DNA of 29,626 nucleotides from Bacillota bacterium (lineage in GTDB: Bacteria > Bacillota > Clostridia > Lachnospirales > Lachnospiraceae). Under the pieces are notes generated by a model that saw nothing but the letters and a program-made list of their open reading frames with translations, was not told where the DNA came from and ran no database searches. Shown here in pieces: positions 22,109 through 29,626 of this stretch. The stretch covers positions 1 to 29,626 of the forward strand of contig JAEWPN010000169.1 of NCBI GenBank assembly GCA_023399455.1, in the 5' to 3' direction. The translations under genes were made by a program, and so were the position numbers. The stretch's first letter is position 1, and every line of letters begins with the position of its first letter.

Positions 22109-23782
22109 ATGAATATGAGAAAACAATGGTGGCATGAAAAGGTAGCATACCAGATATATCCTAAGAGCTTCAATGATACCGATGGTGACGGAATCGGGGA
22201 TATCAGAGGCATTATCGAGAAACTGGATTATTTGAAAGAGCTGGGAATCGACATTATATGGATTTCACCTCTTTATCAGTCGCCCTTTGTGGATCAGGGC
22301 TACGATATTTCGGATTATTATAAGATAGATCCGGTATTTGGAACGATGGAGGACTTCGACGAGCTTCTTTTAGAAGCGAAGAAGAGGGATATGTATATCC
22401 TCATGGATTTGGTAATCAACCACTGTTCCGACAAACATGAATGGTTCCAAAGAGCACTTGCGGATCCTTACGGCGAATATGCGGATTATTTTTATTTTGA
22501 AAAAGGCAAAGACGGCAATCCGCCCAGCAATTACCGCTCCTATTTCGGAGGAAGCGTATGGCAGCAGGTGGAAGGAACCGACTTATACTATCTCCATTTA
22601 TTCGCCAGGGAACAGCCCGATTTGAACTGGGAAAACCCGAAGGTACGGAAAGAACTGTACCGGATGATCAATTGGTGGCTGGATAAGGGGCTGGCAGGCT
22701 TTCGTATCGATGCGATCATAAATATAAAGAAGGTGGTAAGCTTCCCTTCTTATGAACCTGACGGAGACGACGGTCTGGTCAGATGTACGAGAATGGTGGA
22801 GGAGGCGGAGGGAGTAGGCGATTTTCTCCAGGAGCTTAAGCGGGAAACCTTTGAGAAACACCATGCGTTTACTGTGGCGGAAGTATTTAATATGAAAGAG
22901 GACGAGCTTAGAGAATTTATCGGGGAGGAAGGACATTTTTCTACCATGTTCGACTTTTCGCCTCTTTCCGTAACCTTTGGAGAACACGGCTGGTATGACG
23001 CGCCGGAATTCGACTTCGGCAAATGGAGAGAAGCGTTGTATGCATCCCAGAAGGAATGCAGGAATGTGGGCTTTTTGGCGAATATCATAGAGAATCATGA
23101 TGAGCCCAGAGGGGCATGTACTTATCTTCCAAAGTATGCGCTAAACGACAATGGTACCAAGATGCTTGCCACTACCAGCATTCTGCTGCGGGGACTGCCG
23201 TTCCTTTACCAGGGACAGGAAATCGGCATGAAAAACTGCATGATGGACAGCATCGAAGAATATAATGATATTGATACCGCAAATCAGTACGAGCTTGCAA
23301 GAAGGGCCGGATTATCCGATGAGGAAGCACTCAAGGTATGCTTCAGGCATAGCAGGGACAACGCAAGAACCCCGATGCAGTGGAGCGGAGAGGACAATGC
23401 GGGGTTTACGGAAGGGACTGCATGGATTAAGATAAATCCAAACTATAGGGAGATTAACGTAAAGGCGCAGGAGAAGGATGCAAAGTCAGTGCTCTCTTAC
23501 TATAAAAATCTAATAGCTCTTAGAAAATCGGAGGCTTATAGTGAAATATTTACTTACGGCGATTTCCAGCCGGCCTTCGAATCGGAGGAAATGATATTCG
23601 CTTACTATAGACAAGCGGAAGACAGACGAGTCCTCATTGCGGCGAACTTCGGGGAAGAGGAGGCTTTACTTAACGTAGGCGGAGCGGGGAAAATGCTGCT
23701 ATGTAATATGGAGGATATAGAGAACCGAGACAGCAGACTGCTTCTTCCCTCTTGCGGAGTGGCAGTAATAGAATTGGTGTAA
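22109..23782 (+). CDS. GH13 alpha-glucosidase, oligo-1,6-glucosidase type
   Basis: The 557-residue cytoplasmic GH13 enzyme has no signal peptide. Conserved regions: DLVINH (H105), the nucleophile D201 in GFRIDAI, the acid/base E258 in TVAEVF and the transition-state D331 in ENHDEP. QPDLNWENP (region V) marks the oligo-1,6-glucosidase subfamily, and RTPMQW is also typical. The full domain set is present, with A and B domains and a C-terminal beta domain ending VAVIELV. It would hydrolyse isomaltose-type or other short alpha-glucosides. A trehalose-6-phosphate hydrolase cannot be excluded from these motifs alone. The residue after D201 is Ala, so specificity should be tested and not assumed. 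It follows the AraC gene by 67 bp. Confidence 0.95.
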   Translation: MNMRKQWWHEKVAYQIYPKSFNDTDGDGIGDIRGIIEKLDYLKELGIDIIWISPLYQSPFVDQGYDISDYYKIDPVFGTMEDFDELLLEAKKRDMYILMDLVINHCSDKHEWFQRALADPYGEYADYFYFEKGKDGNPPSNYRSYFGGSVWQQVEGTDLYYLHLFAREQPDLNWENPKVRKELYRMINWWLDKGLAGFRIDAIINIKKVVSFPSYEPDGDDGLVRCTRMVEEAEGVGDFLQELKRETFEKHHAFTVAEVFNMKEDELREFIGEEGHFSTMFDFSPLSVTFGEHGWYDAPEFDFGKWREALYASQKECRNVGFLANIIENHDEPRGACTYLPKYALNDNGTKMLATTSILLRGLPFLYQGQEIGMKNCMMDSIEEYNDIDTANQYELARRAGLSDEEALKVCFRHSRDNARTPMQWSGEDNAGFTEGTAWIKINPNYREINVKAQEKDAKSVLSYYKNLIALRKSEAYSEIFTYGDFQPAFESEEMIFAYYRQAEDRRVLIAANFGEEEALLNVGGAGKMLLCNMEDIENRDSRLLLPSCGVAVIELV

Positions 23783-23815
23783 GAGTTAAAATAATACATA
23801 TAATTTCAGCAATAC

Positions 23816-23858
23816 AAAAGACATGTGGAACCGGAAGAATGGTTTTATATGTCTTTTT
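23816..23858 (+). terminator. Terminator after the alpha-glucosidase gene
   Basis: A 17-bp stem (23816-23832 with 23841-23857), including several G-U pairs, has an 8-nt loop. The 3' arm ends in CTTTTT. It lies 34 bp after the glucosidase stop and before the next start. Confidence 0.75.
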
Positions 23859-23892
23859 GTGTAAAAAGACGGTCAGAGTCAGGGAGAGTTAC

Positions 23893-25089
23893 ATGAAAAA
23901 AGCTTTAACGTATTTAGGCCTGTGTCCGGGCGGAAGGTATGGAAAAGACGTGGAGAAAGAATTATTTTACTATTCGAAGCAGTCGTATCACATTATGCGG
24001 ATCATAATCTGCGCATGCGAATTTGTGCTGATATTCCTGTCGGCGAGGAAAACGGAAGGCATTTTCAGTGCGGAAACGGAAATGGGCTATTTCCTTTTGT
24101 ACGCGGGAATGCTGGCAGTAACGGTGGCTTTTATAGGACTGGATATTCTATGGGAAGTGAAGAAGTTTAAACGGTATACCTTTTATAGAAATCTGGGCTT
24201 TGTTTATGTGATGCTTACAGCGATATGGGCCTGCGGAATCACGCTGTTCGACCGCTTCCGGGGGGATGGTCTGACCGTATATACCTATATGCTTTTGATG
24301 ATTGCAGCGCTTGCTGTGCTGGAGCCATGGCAGAGCATTCTGACTTTTTCGTCGGCCTTCGTCGTATTCAGTGCAGGGCTTCCTTATTTTCCTGCCCCTG
24401 CCGGGGAAGAGAATATCTTTTACCAGAGAATGAACGGCTTTTTTATTGCCCTTATTTCTGTTGTGGTCTCTGTTTACTTCAATTGGTATAGAGCGAAAAA
24501 TTATAAGAACCAGAAAATCATCGACGAACAGAACAAAGAGCTTTCCATGGCCAATGAGCGCCTGAATCGAGAAATCATCGTGGACAGTCTGACCGGATTA
24601 TATAATCGACGCTATTTGGCGGAAATCGTGCATCTGCGTTTCCATGACAGCATAGACAAAATGGAGAAAAAGCCGTTAGCCTGTTTGATGCTGGATATAG
24701 ATTATTTTAAGCAGTATAACGATACGTACGGACACCAGCAAGGGGATGAGTGTCTGGTAAAAATATCAAAAATCATGAAACAGTGCCTTCCTGCGGATAC
24801 GGCGAAAATCGTACGTTACGGTGGGGAGGAATTCGTTATCTTCATCTTTGGCTGCACAGATGAGCAGGCCCTTGACTACGCAGAAAATCTGCGGGAAGCG
24901 GTGGAAAAGAGCCATTTTGAAAGGCAGGATACGGTACAGGAATTCCTTACGGTCAGTATAGGAGTATACACGGGGATTCCCGATAGTGCAGACAATTCTG
25001 AAATGCGCGGCTTTATCTGCAAGGCGGACGAAGCCTTATACGAAGCGAAGCGGGCCGGGAGAAACTGTGTAAAGGTATGTGGGAAATAG
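23893..25089 (+). CDS. Membrane diguanylate cyclase (six-helix GGDEF protein)
   Basis: The protein has 398 residues from the ATG at 23893, with GGGAG 6 nt upstream. The longer frame to 23752 starts inside the glucosidase gene and crosses its terminator. Six membrane helices (about residues 34-52, 66-88, 102-120, 127-144, 148-166 and 181-199) form an integral sensor, followed by a short linker helix and a GGDEF domain. Visible are DSLTGLYNRRYL, the metal-site LMLDIDYFK, DTYGHQQGDECL and GGEEF (310-314), so the cyclase appears active. No RxxD I-site is seen. Such 6-TM GGDEF proteins sense membrane or redox signals. A strong intrinsic terminator follows directly. Confidence 0.93.
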   Translation: MKKALTYLGLCPGGRYGKDVEKELFYYSKQSYHIMRIIICACEFVLIFLSARKTEGIFSAETEMGYFLLYAGMLAVTVAFIGLDILWEVKKFKRYTFYRNLGFVYVMLTAIWACGITLFDRFRGDGLTVYTYMLLMIAALAVLEPWQSILTFSSAFVVFSAGLPYFPAPAGEENIFYQRMNGFFIALISVVVSVYFNWYRAKNYKNQKIIDEQNKELSMANERLNREIIVDSLTGLYNRRYLAEIVHLRFHDSIDKMEKKPLACLMLDIDYFKQYNDTYGHQQGDECLVKISKIMKQCLPADTAKIVRYGGEEFVIFIFGCTDEQALDYAENLREAVEKSHFERQDTVQEFLTVSIGVYTGIPDSADNSEMRGFICKADEALYEAKRAGRNCVKVCGK

Positions 25090-25115
25090 GGGGCGTATTA
25101 ACGCCCTCTTTTTTT
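25088..25115 (+). terminator. Intrinsic terminator after the membrane GGDEF gene
   Basis: The arms AGGGGGCG and CGCCCTCT (25088-25095 and 25102-25109), with one G-U pair, enclose a 6-nt loop and are followed by an uninterrupted T-run. It overlaps the stop codon. Confidence 0.9.
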
Positions 25116-25252
25116 ACATTGATTTTACCCAATCTTAACATAAGAAGGATAGCTGTAAAAAGATAAATATATTACGATGGAAAGCAATAACATCTATGGA
25201 ATGAAATGGGTAAAGAATACTCATTAGGAAATGCAAAGGAGATAATATAATA

Positions 25253-25918
25253 TTGAAGCAGATTACATATAAGATGATAAAGGATTCGGAGGAAATAAAC
25301 GCCTATATAAAGAAAGGGAATGAAACTCTCGGGACCATGGGATATACGGAACATTCGGAGCGGCATGCGGCGAAGGTAGCGGAGATGGCGGGGAAAATTT
25401 TAAGGGAATCGGGATATGGAAAAAATGTTATAGAACTGGCTAAGATCGCAGGATATATGCACGATATTGGAAACAGCATAAACCGTTCGGATCACGCCCA
25501 TAGCGGCGCACTGATGGCATTTCAGATATTGCGCGATATGGGAATGGATTATAAGGATATAGCAGTGGTGGTAAGCGCTATCGGGCAGCATGATGAAAGC
25601 ACAGGAATGGCAGTGGACGAGGTGTCGGCAGCGCTGATACTGGCGGATAAGACCGATGTACGGAGAAACCGGGTGAGAAATCAGAATATTTCTACCTTTG
25701 ACAAGCACGATAGGGTAAATTACGCAGCCATATCTTCCGAGCTTGAAATCCATGCGGATAAAAAAGTAATCCGGCTGAATATAGAGTTGGACGAAGAAAT
25801 TTGCTCTATTATGGACTATTTTGAAATATTTCTGCAAAGAATGCTGATGTGCAAAAGAGCGTCGGAGATCCTCGGTATGCAGTTCAAACTAAATGCAAAC
25901 GGCAATAAAATCTGTTGA
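25253..25918 (+). CDS. HD-domain phosphohydrolase
   Basis: The 221-residue protein has a TTG start at 25253. GGAG ends 11 nt upstream, which is a little far, but no ATG fits better. The HD superfamily metal motif is complete: H38 (ERHAAKVA), H70-D71 (YMHDIGN) and D132 (ADKTD). A second GQHDES motif at about 111-116 recalls the HD-type nucleotide phosphohydrolases. The N-terminal stretch is helical. The stop lies 14 bp before the ATG of the EAL protein gene, in the same operon. The substrate is unknown. An EAL neighbour suggests signalling nucleotides, but ordinary nucleotides are also possible. Confidence 0.85.
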   Translation: MKQITYKMIKDSEEINAYIKKGNETLGTMGYTEHSERHAAKVAEMAGKILRESGYGKNVIELAKIAGYMHDIGNSINRSDHAHSGALMAFQILRDMGMDYKDIAVVVSAIGQHDESTGMAVDEVSAALILADKTDVRRNRVRNQNISTFDKHDRVNYAAISSELEIHADKKVIRLNIELDEEICSIMDYFEIFLQRMLMCKRASEILGMQFKLNANGNKIC

Positions 25919-25932
25919 GAGGCAAAGCGAAG

Positions 25933-27672
25933 ATGATAGACTGGAAGCTGGAACTGGACGATATTATTGAGAGGAAGAGGATAAGGTCGGTATTTCAACC
26001 GATTGTATCCCTGCGGGATGGAGACATTCTCGGATTCGAGGCACTTAGCCGTATTATAGGTGATTCCGCAATCGAAAATATAGAAGTGCTGTTCGAGCAG
26101 GCGGTACTGCAAGGACGAATCTGGGAATTGGAGAAGCTATGCAGGGCAAAGTCCTTAAGCACGCTGTTTGAAACAAGAAGCTACAAGAAAAAGCTGTTTT
26201 TAAATGTGAACCCTCTTGTAATGCACGATACGAAATTCCGGCAGGGATTCACGAAGGAGCATTTGGATACTTATCATGTTTCCTCGGAGCAGGTAATTAT
26301 AGAGATAACGGAAAACAGCTCGGTCGAGGAAAGTGAAGCATTTCAGGCAACGGTTGTGCACTATAAGGAACAGGGATATGAAATCGCGCTGGATGACGTG
26401 GGCTCCTGCTATTCCGGACTGAACCTGATCTGCGACATAAAGCCTCATTTTCTGAAGCTGGACAGGAAATTAGTACAAAACATTCACAATGACGGAATGA
26501 AACGTGCCCTGATAAAAAGTCTGGTGGGACTTACCGATAGTCTGGGAATGTTTTTGATAGCAGAAGGAATTGAGGCGGAGGAGGAGCTGGATGCGCTTAT
26601 AGAAATGGGTGTTCACTATGGTCAGGGCTTTCTGCTTGGCCGTCCCGGAGAGATAATAGACACACTGGATCAACAAGTACTTTCTATCATAAAGAAATGC
26701 AATGCGAGGAAAAACAGTGGAATTCACCTGGGTGTGGAGAAATATTACATCGGTAATATCAGTACCTTTGGTAAGACGGTTCCCTTTCACATGATGGTGG
26801 AAGAGGTCGCTGTGTTATTCGATAAGAATCTGGATATTCAGGGTGTAACGATAATCGATAATAACAATAGGGCTATGGGAATCGTAACGAGGGACAGACT
26901 GAGTCAGTGCCTGGGGGGAAGATACGGTTTCAGCCTCCATCAAAGGAAAAAAATCGGCTCCATCATGGAAAAAAAATTTTTGATGGTGGACTGCATGACA
27001 TCCATCAGCTCTGTCGCAAACAGTGCCATGGAAAGAGAAAACGAATGCCTCTACGACTTCGTAGTAGTGACTAACGGAGGAGAATATGCCGGGATAGTGA
27101 CGGTCAGAGACCTTCTTCAAAAGACGATAGAAATTGCAGTAACTACAGCAAAATTACAAAATCCGCTAACGGAGCTGCCGGGAAACCTCTTAATAGAGGA
27201 GGAAATCGAAAAGGCGATACGAAGCGAGGAAAAATATACGGTGGTATATTTCGACTTGGATAATTTCAAAGCATTTAATGACGTTTATGGTTTCGGAAAG
27301 GGCGATTTGGCAATCAAGGAATTTGCCAGGATATTGAAGAGCAATATATCCGAAGAGGACTTTGTAGGGCATATCGGAGGCGACGATTTCGTAGCCATAT
27401 TCAAGAATCATAACTGCGAATATCTTTGCACGAGAATCATAAAGGATTATGAGGAAAAAGTACATAGCTATTATTCTCCGGAGGACCGCAGGAACGGATA
27501 TATTGAAACCCCGAACAGACAAGGAGAGATGGAGCGTTTTCCACTGTTGTCGGTAACGGCGGCCATGGCTGACAATAGGGAAAAAAGCTATTCCTCTGCG
27601 GAGGAAATATCGGAACTTTTGGCAGCGAGAAAGAAATACAAAAAAAATCAGAAGGGGAAAGTGGCAATGTAG
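25933..27672 (+). CDS. EAL-CBS-CBS-GGDEF signalling protein
   Basis: The 579-residue protein starts at the ATG at 25933. A TTG at 25915 overlaps the previous stop and is less likely. The EAL phosphodiesterase domain (about 1-250) has EAL (36-38), NVNP, IEITE, LDDVGSCYSGL in place of the usual DDFG-type loop, KLD, AEGIE and GQGFLLGRP. The metal and catalytic residues appear conserved. Two CBS domains (about 272-400) follow, then a C-terminal GGDEF-type domain with YFDLDNFKAFND and GGDDF (482-486). E is replaced by D in the signature, so cyclase activity is doubtful. The GGDDF is preceded by SEED and not RxxD, so the I-site is altered. CBS pairs often bind adenosyl nucleotides, which could gate the EAL domain. 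Confidence 0.92.
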   Translation: MIDWKLELDDIIERKRIRSVFQPIVSLRDGDILGFEALSRIIGDSAIENIEVLFEQAVLQGRIWELEKLCRAKSLSTLFETRSYKKKLFLNVNPLVMHDTKFRQGFTKEHLDTYHVSSEQVIIEITENSSVEESEAFQATVVHYKEQGYEIALDDVGSCYSGLNLICDIKPHFLKLDRKLVQNIHNDGMKRALIKSLVGLTDSLGMFLIAEGIEAEEELDALIEMGVHYGQGFLLGRPGEIIDTLDQQVLSIIKKCNARKNSGIHLGVEKYYIGNISTFGKTVPFHMMVEEVAVLFDKNLDIQGVTIIDNNNRAMGIVTRDRLSQCLGGRYGFSLHQRKKIGSIMEKKFLMVDCMTSISSVANSAMERENECLYDFVVVTNGGEYAGIVTVRDLLQKTIEIAVTTAKLQNPLTELPGNLLIEEEIEKAIRSEEKYTVVYFDLDNFKAFNDVYGFGKGDLAIKEFARILKSNISEEDFVGHIGGDDFVAIFKNHNCEYLCTRIIKDYEEKVHSYYSPEDRRNGYIETPNRQGEMERFPLLSVTAAMADNREKSYSSAEEISELLAARKKYKKNQKGKVAM

Positions 27673-27694
27673 AAAAATGTGTTGGCACTTTCCC
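27655..27694. repeat. Inverted repeat over the stop codon of the EAL protein gene
   Basis: GGGAAAGTG (27655-27663) and CACTTTCCC (27686-27694) form a 9-bp perfect stem, extended by CAA/TTG after a G-G mismatch. There is no T-run, so it may stabilise or end the transcript rather than be a classical terminator. Confidence 0.6.
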
Positions 27695-27920
27695 TGATTC
27701 CAATTCGTCTAACCGGCGCCGGCACAGTCGGGCTGTCCAGTTCATCCACGTCTTTCGATTCTCCAAAGAAAAAAGTATGCAGCTGCATAACATATAAAGT
27801 TAAGATATATTCTATTGATTTTATTTGATATGGCATTTACACTACAAACTATAGATGTGCAGAGAAGGAATATAAATTCTTGACCGAGGAATGCAAAAAA
27901 CCGGCTGATGGGAGGAAGGA
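27673..27920. other. Gene-poor 248-bp gap with a locally GC-rich patch
   Basis: I see no supportable gene. The first 90 bp are richer in G/C than the rest and contain the perfect 10-bp palindrome CCGGCGCCGG (27713-27722). The remainder is A/T-rich. The minus-strand frame across 27700-27770 reads as a plausible but unidentified peptide, so the patch might be a gene relic. Confidence 0.4.
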
Positions 27921-29483
27921 ATGAAAGGCGAAAGTTCAAGAAAAACTATATTTATATTATGCATAACAGTAATTCTGCTTTTTGTTTTCGGATATATATT
28001 TATATTTTGGAATGTTAAACTGATCATTCAGCCCAATGATGGGCAGACTAATACCAAAATCGACGTGGATACGCGCCCACTGTTTTCGGAAGTTGAGAAA
28101 CTGATAATAAATAAAATGAGACAAGGGAAGATTCCCGGATTGTCAGTGGCGATTGTTAAAGACGGAGAAACGGCATATAAAGCGGGATTCGGCTATGCCA
28201 ATATTGAGACTGGCGAGAAAGTTACATCCGATACATTATTTCAACTCGCTTCAAACAGCAAGGCTTTTACAGCTCTCGGAGTGCTGCAGCTGCAAAAAGA
28301 CGGTCTAATAAATCTGGAGGAGCCTGTTTCGAAATATATACCATGGCTGAAATTCCTTTATAATGGTAAAGAAACCGACGTGGCCATTGCAGAATTTCTG
28401 TATCACACAAGCGGAATCTCATCCAATACGATTTACAGGATTCCTGAACTGGATGAAGAAGATGATGATGCAATTGAAAAGACCGTCAGAACGATCGATG
28501 GTCTGGAATTAGCAAGCAAGCCTGGTACTAAATACGAATATGCAACCATTAACTATGATGTTTTGGGACTGCTCATTGAAAAAGCCTCGGGGGAAAAATA
28601 TGAAGATTATATTCAGAAATATGTGCTTGATGCCGCAGGACTAAGCGATACCTATATGTTTAAAAGCAAGGCGAATGCGACCGACCTGGCATACGGATAT
28701 AAACCAGGCTTCTTATTGTTGCAGCATTACAATGCCCCTTGGTATGAAGGCAATAAACCGGCAGGATATATCATTTCCAGCGCCGATGATATGGCTGAAT
28801 GGCTGAAAATTCAGATGGACACAAGTGAATCGTCTTTACTGGACACAAAATTAATTGCCCGATCACAATATCCCAATCTCAGTGTAGACACTTTTGGAGA
28901 GGGAATGGCCTATGCTGCCGGCTGGATAGTATATAATAACGCGGGGACGGAAATTCTTCACAGCGGTTCCAATCCTAATTTTTCTTCGTTTATAATATTT
29001 AGACCAGATGAAAAAACAGGTGTGGCAATCTTATGTAATACAAATACGACATACACTATGGATATTGCGCAATCAATTATAAAACTTTTTTCTGACAGTC
29101 AAAGCAGCTATATAAGTGTCGCAGATTATAATCAAAAGATAGATCAGGTTTGTACAGCGATAATTTTCATATTGTTCTTTGCTATATGTGTAAACCTGTA
29201 CTCACTTATAAGTTCGATTTATCAGTTGGCAACAAAGAAAGAAAAGCTTTGTTCACTAAGTAAAAAAATTGTTATAAAAATATCTGTTATATCGATTATC
29301 TTTGTTATGATAAGCGGCATCGTATATTTTTTACCAAGATTTTTATTTAATGGAGCAACATGGAGTTACATGATTGTATGGTACCCTGTTACCGTGAAGG
29401 TTGTATTATATTTAATCTATACATCATTATTTCTATTATTATGCAATATTTTAATTAAGACCTTTCGCACTAGGTGTCCCTGA
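27921..29483 (+). CDS. Membrane-anchored serine hydrolase, beta-lactamase/class C-like
   Basis: The 520-residue protein has an N-terminal membrane helix (about residues 8-30), an extracellular serine-hydrolase domain (about 50-400) and three C-terminal helices (about 411-431, 450-471 and 490-512). The active-site motif S-N-S-K (S111 and K114 in LASNSKAFT) and H-S-G at 347-349 are present. The second motif, normally Y-S-N or Y-A-N, reads Y-A-T here (207-209, in KYEYATINY). Related proteins are penicillin-binding-like peptidases, esterases or D-aminopeptidases. I would not call this a beta-lactamase. The start has GGGAGGAAGG. The gene stands alone after a 248-bp gap. Confidence 0.92.
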   Translation: MKGESSRKTIFILCITVILLFVFGYIFIFWNVKLIIQPNDGQTNTKIDVDTRPLFSEVEKLIINKMRQGKIPGLSVAIVKDGETAYKAGFGYANIETGEKVTSDTLFQLASNSKAFTALGVLQLQKDGLINLEEPVSKYIPWLKFLYNGKETDVAIAEFLYHTSGISSNTIYRIPELDEEDDDAIEKTVRTIDGLELASKPGTKYEYATINYDVLGLLIEKASGEKYEDYIQKYVLDAAGLSDTYMFKSKANATDLAYGYKPGFLLLQHYNAPWYEGNKPAGYIISSADDMAEWLKIQMDTSESSLLDTKLIARSQYPNLSVDTFGEGMAYAAGWIVYNNAGTEILHSGSNPNFSSFIIFRPDEKTGVAILCNTNTTYTMDIAQSIIKLFSDSQSSYISVADYNQKIDQVCTAIIFILFFAICVNLYSLISSIYQLATKKEKLCSLSKKIVIKISVISIIFVMISGIVYFLPRFLFNGATWSYMIVWYPVTVKVVLYLIYTSLFLLLCNILIKTFRTRCP

Positions 29484-29501
29484 AAGTAACATCAAAAAAG
29501 G

Positions 29502-29530
29502 TTGACATTGTCCGCTGCTTTTAATAAACT
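29502..29530 (+). promoter_or_regulatory. Strong predicted sigma-A promoter before the edge gene
   Basis: A perfect TTGACA (29502-29507), a 17-bp spacer and TAAACT (29525-29530) lie 57 bp before the ATG at 29588. Confidence 0.75.
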
Positions 29531-29587
29531 TGATGTAAGCTTCACTGTATTGCACTAAAACAATAAAGTCCCGAGAGGAGAAATAAA

Positions 29588-29626
29588 ATGTCAGAAAAGA
29601 AAATACCGTATAAAATATATCTGAAA
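29588..29626 (+). CDS. Partial gene, probably TrpB-like PLP enzyme (5' end only)
   Basis: Only 13 codons are in the window (MSEKKIPYKIYLK), after GAGAGGAG. The motif IPYKIYL is characteristic of the start of TrpB2-type tryptophan synthase beta-like proteins, where it is followed by a Met-Pro and Trp-Tyr-Asn block. The window ends before that block, so the call is tentative. If correct, the enzyme would be PLP-dependent and use serine and indole or related substrates. The strong promoter upstream suggests it starts a separate transcription unit. Confidence 0.55.
   Translation, partial: MSEKKIPYKIYLK

Noticed and set aside
22598..23098. 166-codon minus-strand frame inside the alpha-glucosidase
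   Set aside because: It is antisense to conserved GH13 regions and shows no domain.
27673..27920. c-di-GMP riboswitch or other structured leader before the serine hydrolase
   Set aside because: I could not find the expected conserved core of a GEMM-type riboswitch here or in the other gaps.
1..29626. Mobile element, CRISPR array or tRNA genes
   Set aside because: No transposase, integrase, regular spacer-repeat series or cloverleaf-like stretch was seen. This is a negative by reading, not by a dedicated scan.

Overview
The window looks like a chromosomal segment of a Gram-positive Clostridia, most likely a Lachnospiraceae-type anaerobe. Reasons: strong AGGAGG-type ribosome sites before most genes, an AT-leaning sequence, a SAM/SPASM radical-SAM enzyme, a Gram-positive style HflK/HflC pair, and several genes that resemble Lachnospiraceae proteins. 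The taxonomic call is inference from gene style. I see no tRNA, rRNA, transposase, phage gene or CRISPR array.

Region A (23-9270, all + strand) is a long unidirectional block. It opens with an eight-helix membrane protein, an OmpR-type response regulator and its histidine kinase. A small two-helix membrane protein follows, then a 21-bp hairpin that probably ends this first unit. The second unit holds a short extended-SDR enzyme, a paralogue of the small membrane protein, a 65-residue protein made of 11-residue repeats, a SAM/SPASM radical-SAM enzyme, a half-length PlsY-like protein, the N-terminal half of a permuted papain/LRAT-like protein, an AI-2E family permease and a SAM-dependent methyltransferase. 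Three of these genes lack large, functionally central segments compared with their families. That makes this block the most unusual part of the window. A theme of membrane-lipid or envelope modification is plausible but inferred.

Region B (9243-14319, - strand) has an operon for a Gfo/Idh/MocA oxidoreductase, a TIM-barrel sugar isomerase/epimerase and an alpha/beta hydrolase. Upstream lie TrmO (tRNA m6t6A methylation), a MerR regulator with a GyrI-like effector domain and a DeoR-type repressor. The last is a natural candidate to control the sugar operon.

Region C (14320-17047) has a small conserved soluble protein, a convergent intergenic region with interleaved inverted repeats, and a flavin reductase divergent from an HxlR regulator that share an operator-like inverted repeat. 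An uncharacterised 333-residue protein sits in the HxlR operon.

Region D (17076-19210) is hflK-hflC with its own promoter and terminator.

Region E (19231-27672) concentrates c-di-GMP signalling. It has an extracellular solute-binding/PAS-like/GGDEF sensor, an AraC regulator, a GH13 alpha-glucosidase, a six-helix GGDEF membrane protein, an HD phosphohydrolase and an EAL-CBS-CBS-GGDEF protein. The sensor, AraC and glucosidase neighbourhood suggests that sugar availability is linked to c-di-GMP.

Region F (27673-29626) has a gene-poor 250-bp gap, a membrane-anchored serine beta-lactamase-like hydrolase with an altered second motif, and the first 13 codons of what is probably a TrpB-like PLP enzyme behind a good sigma-A promoter.
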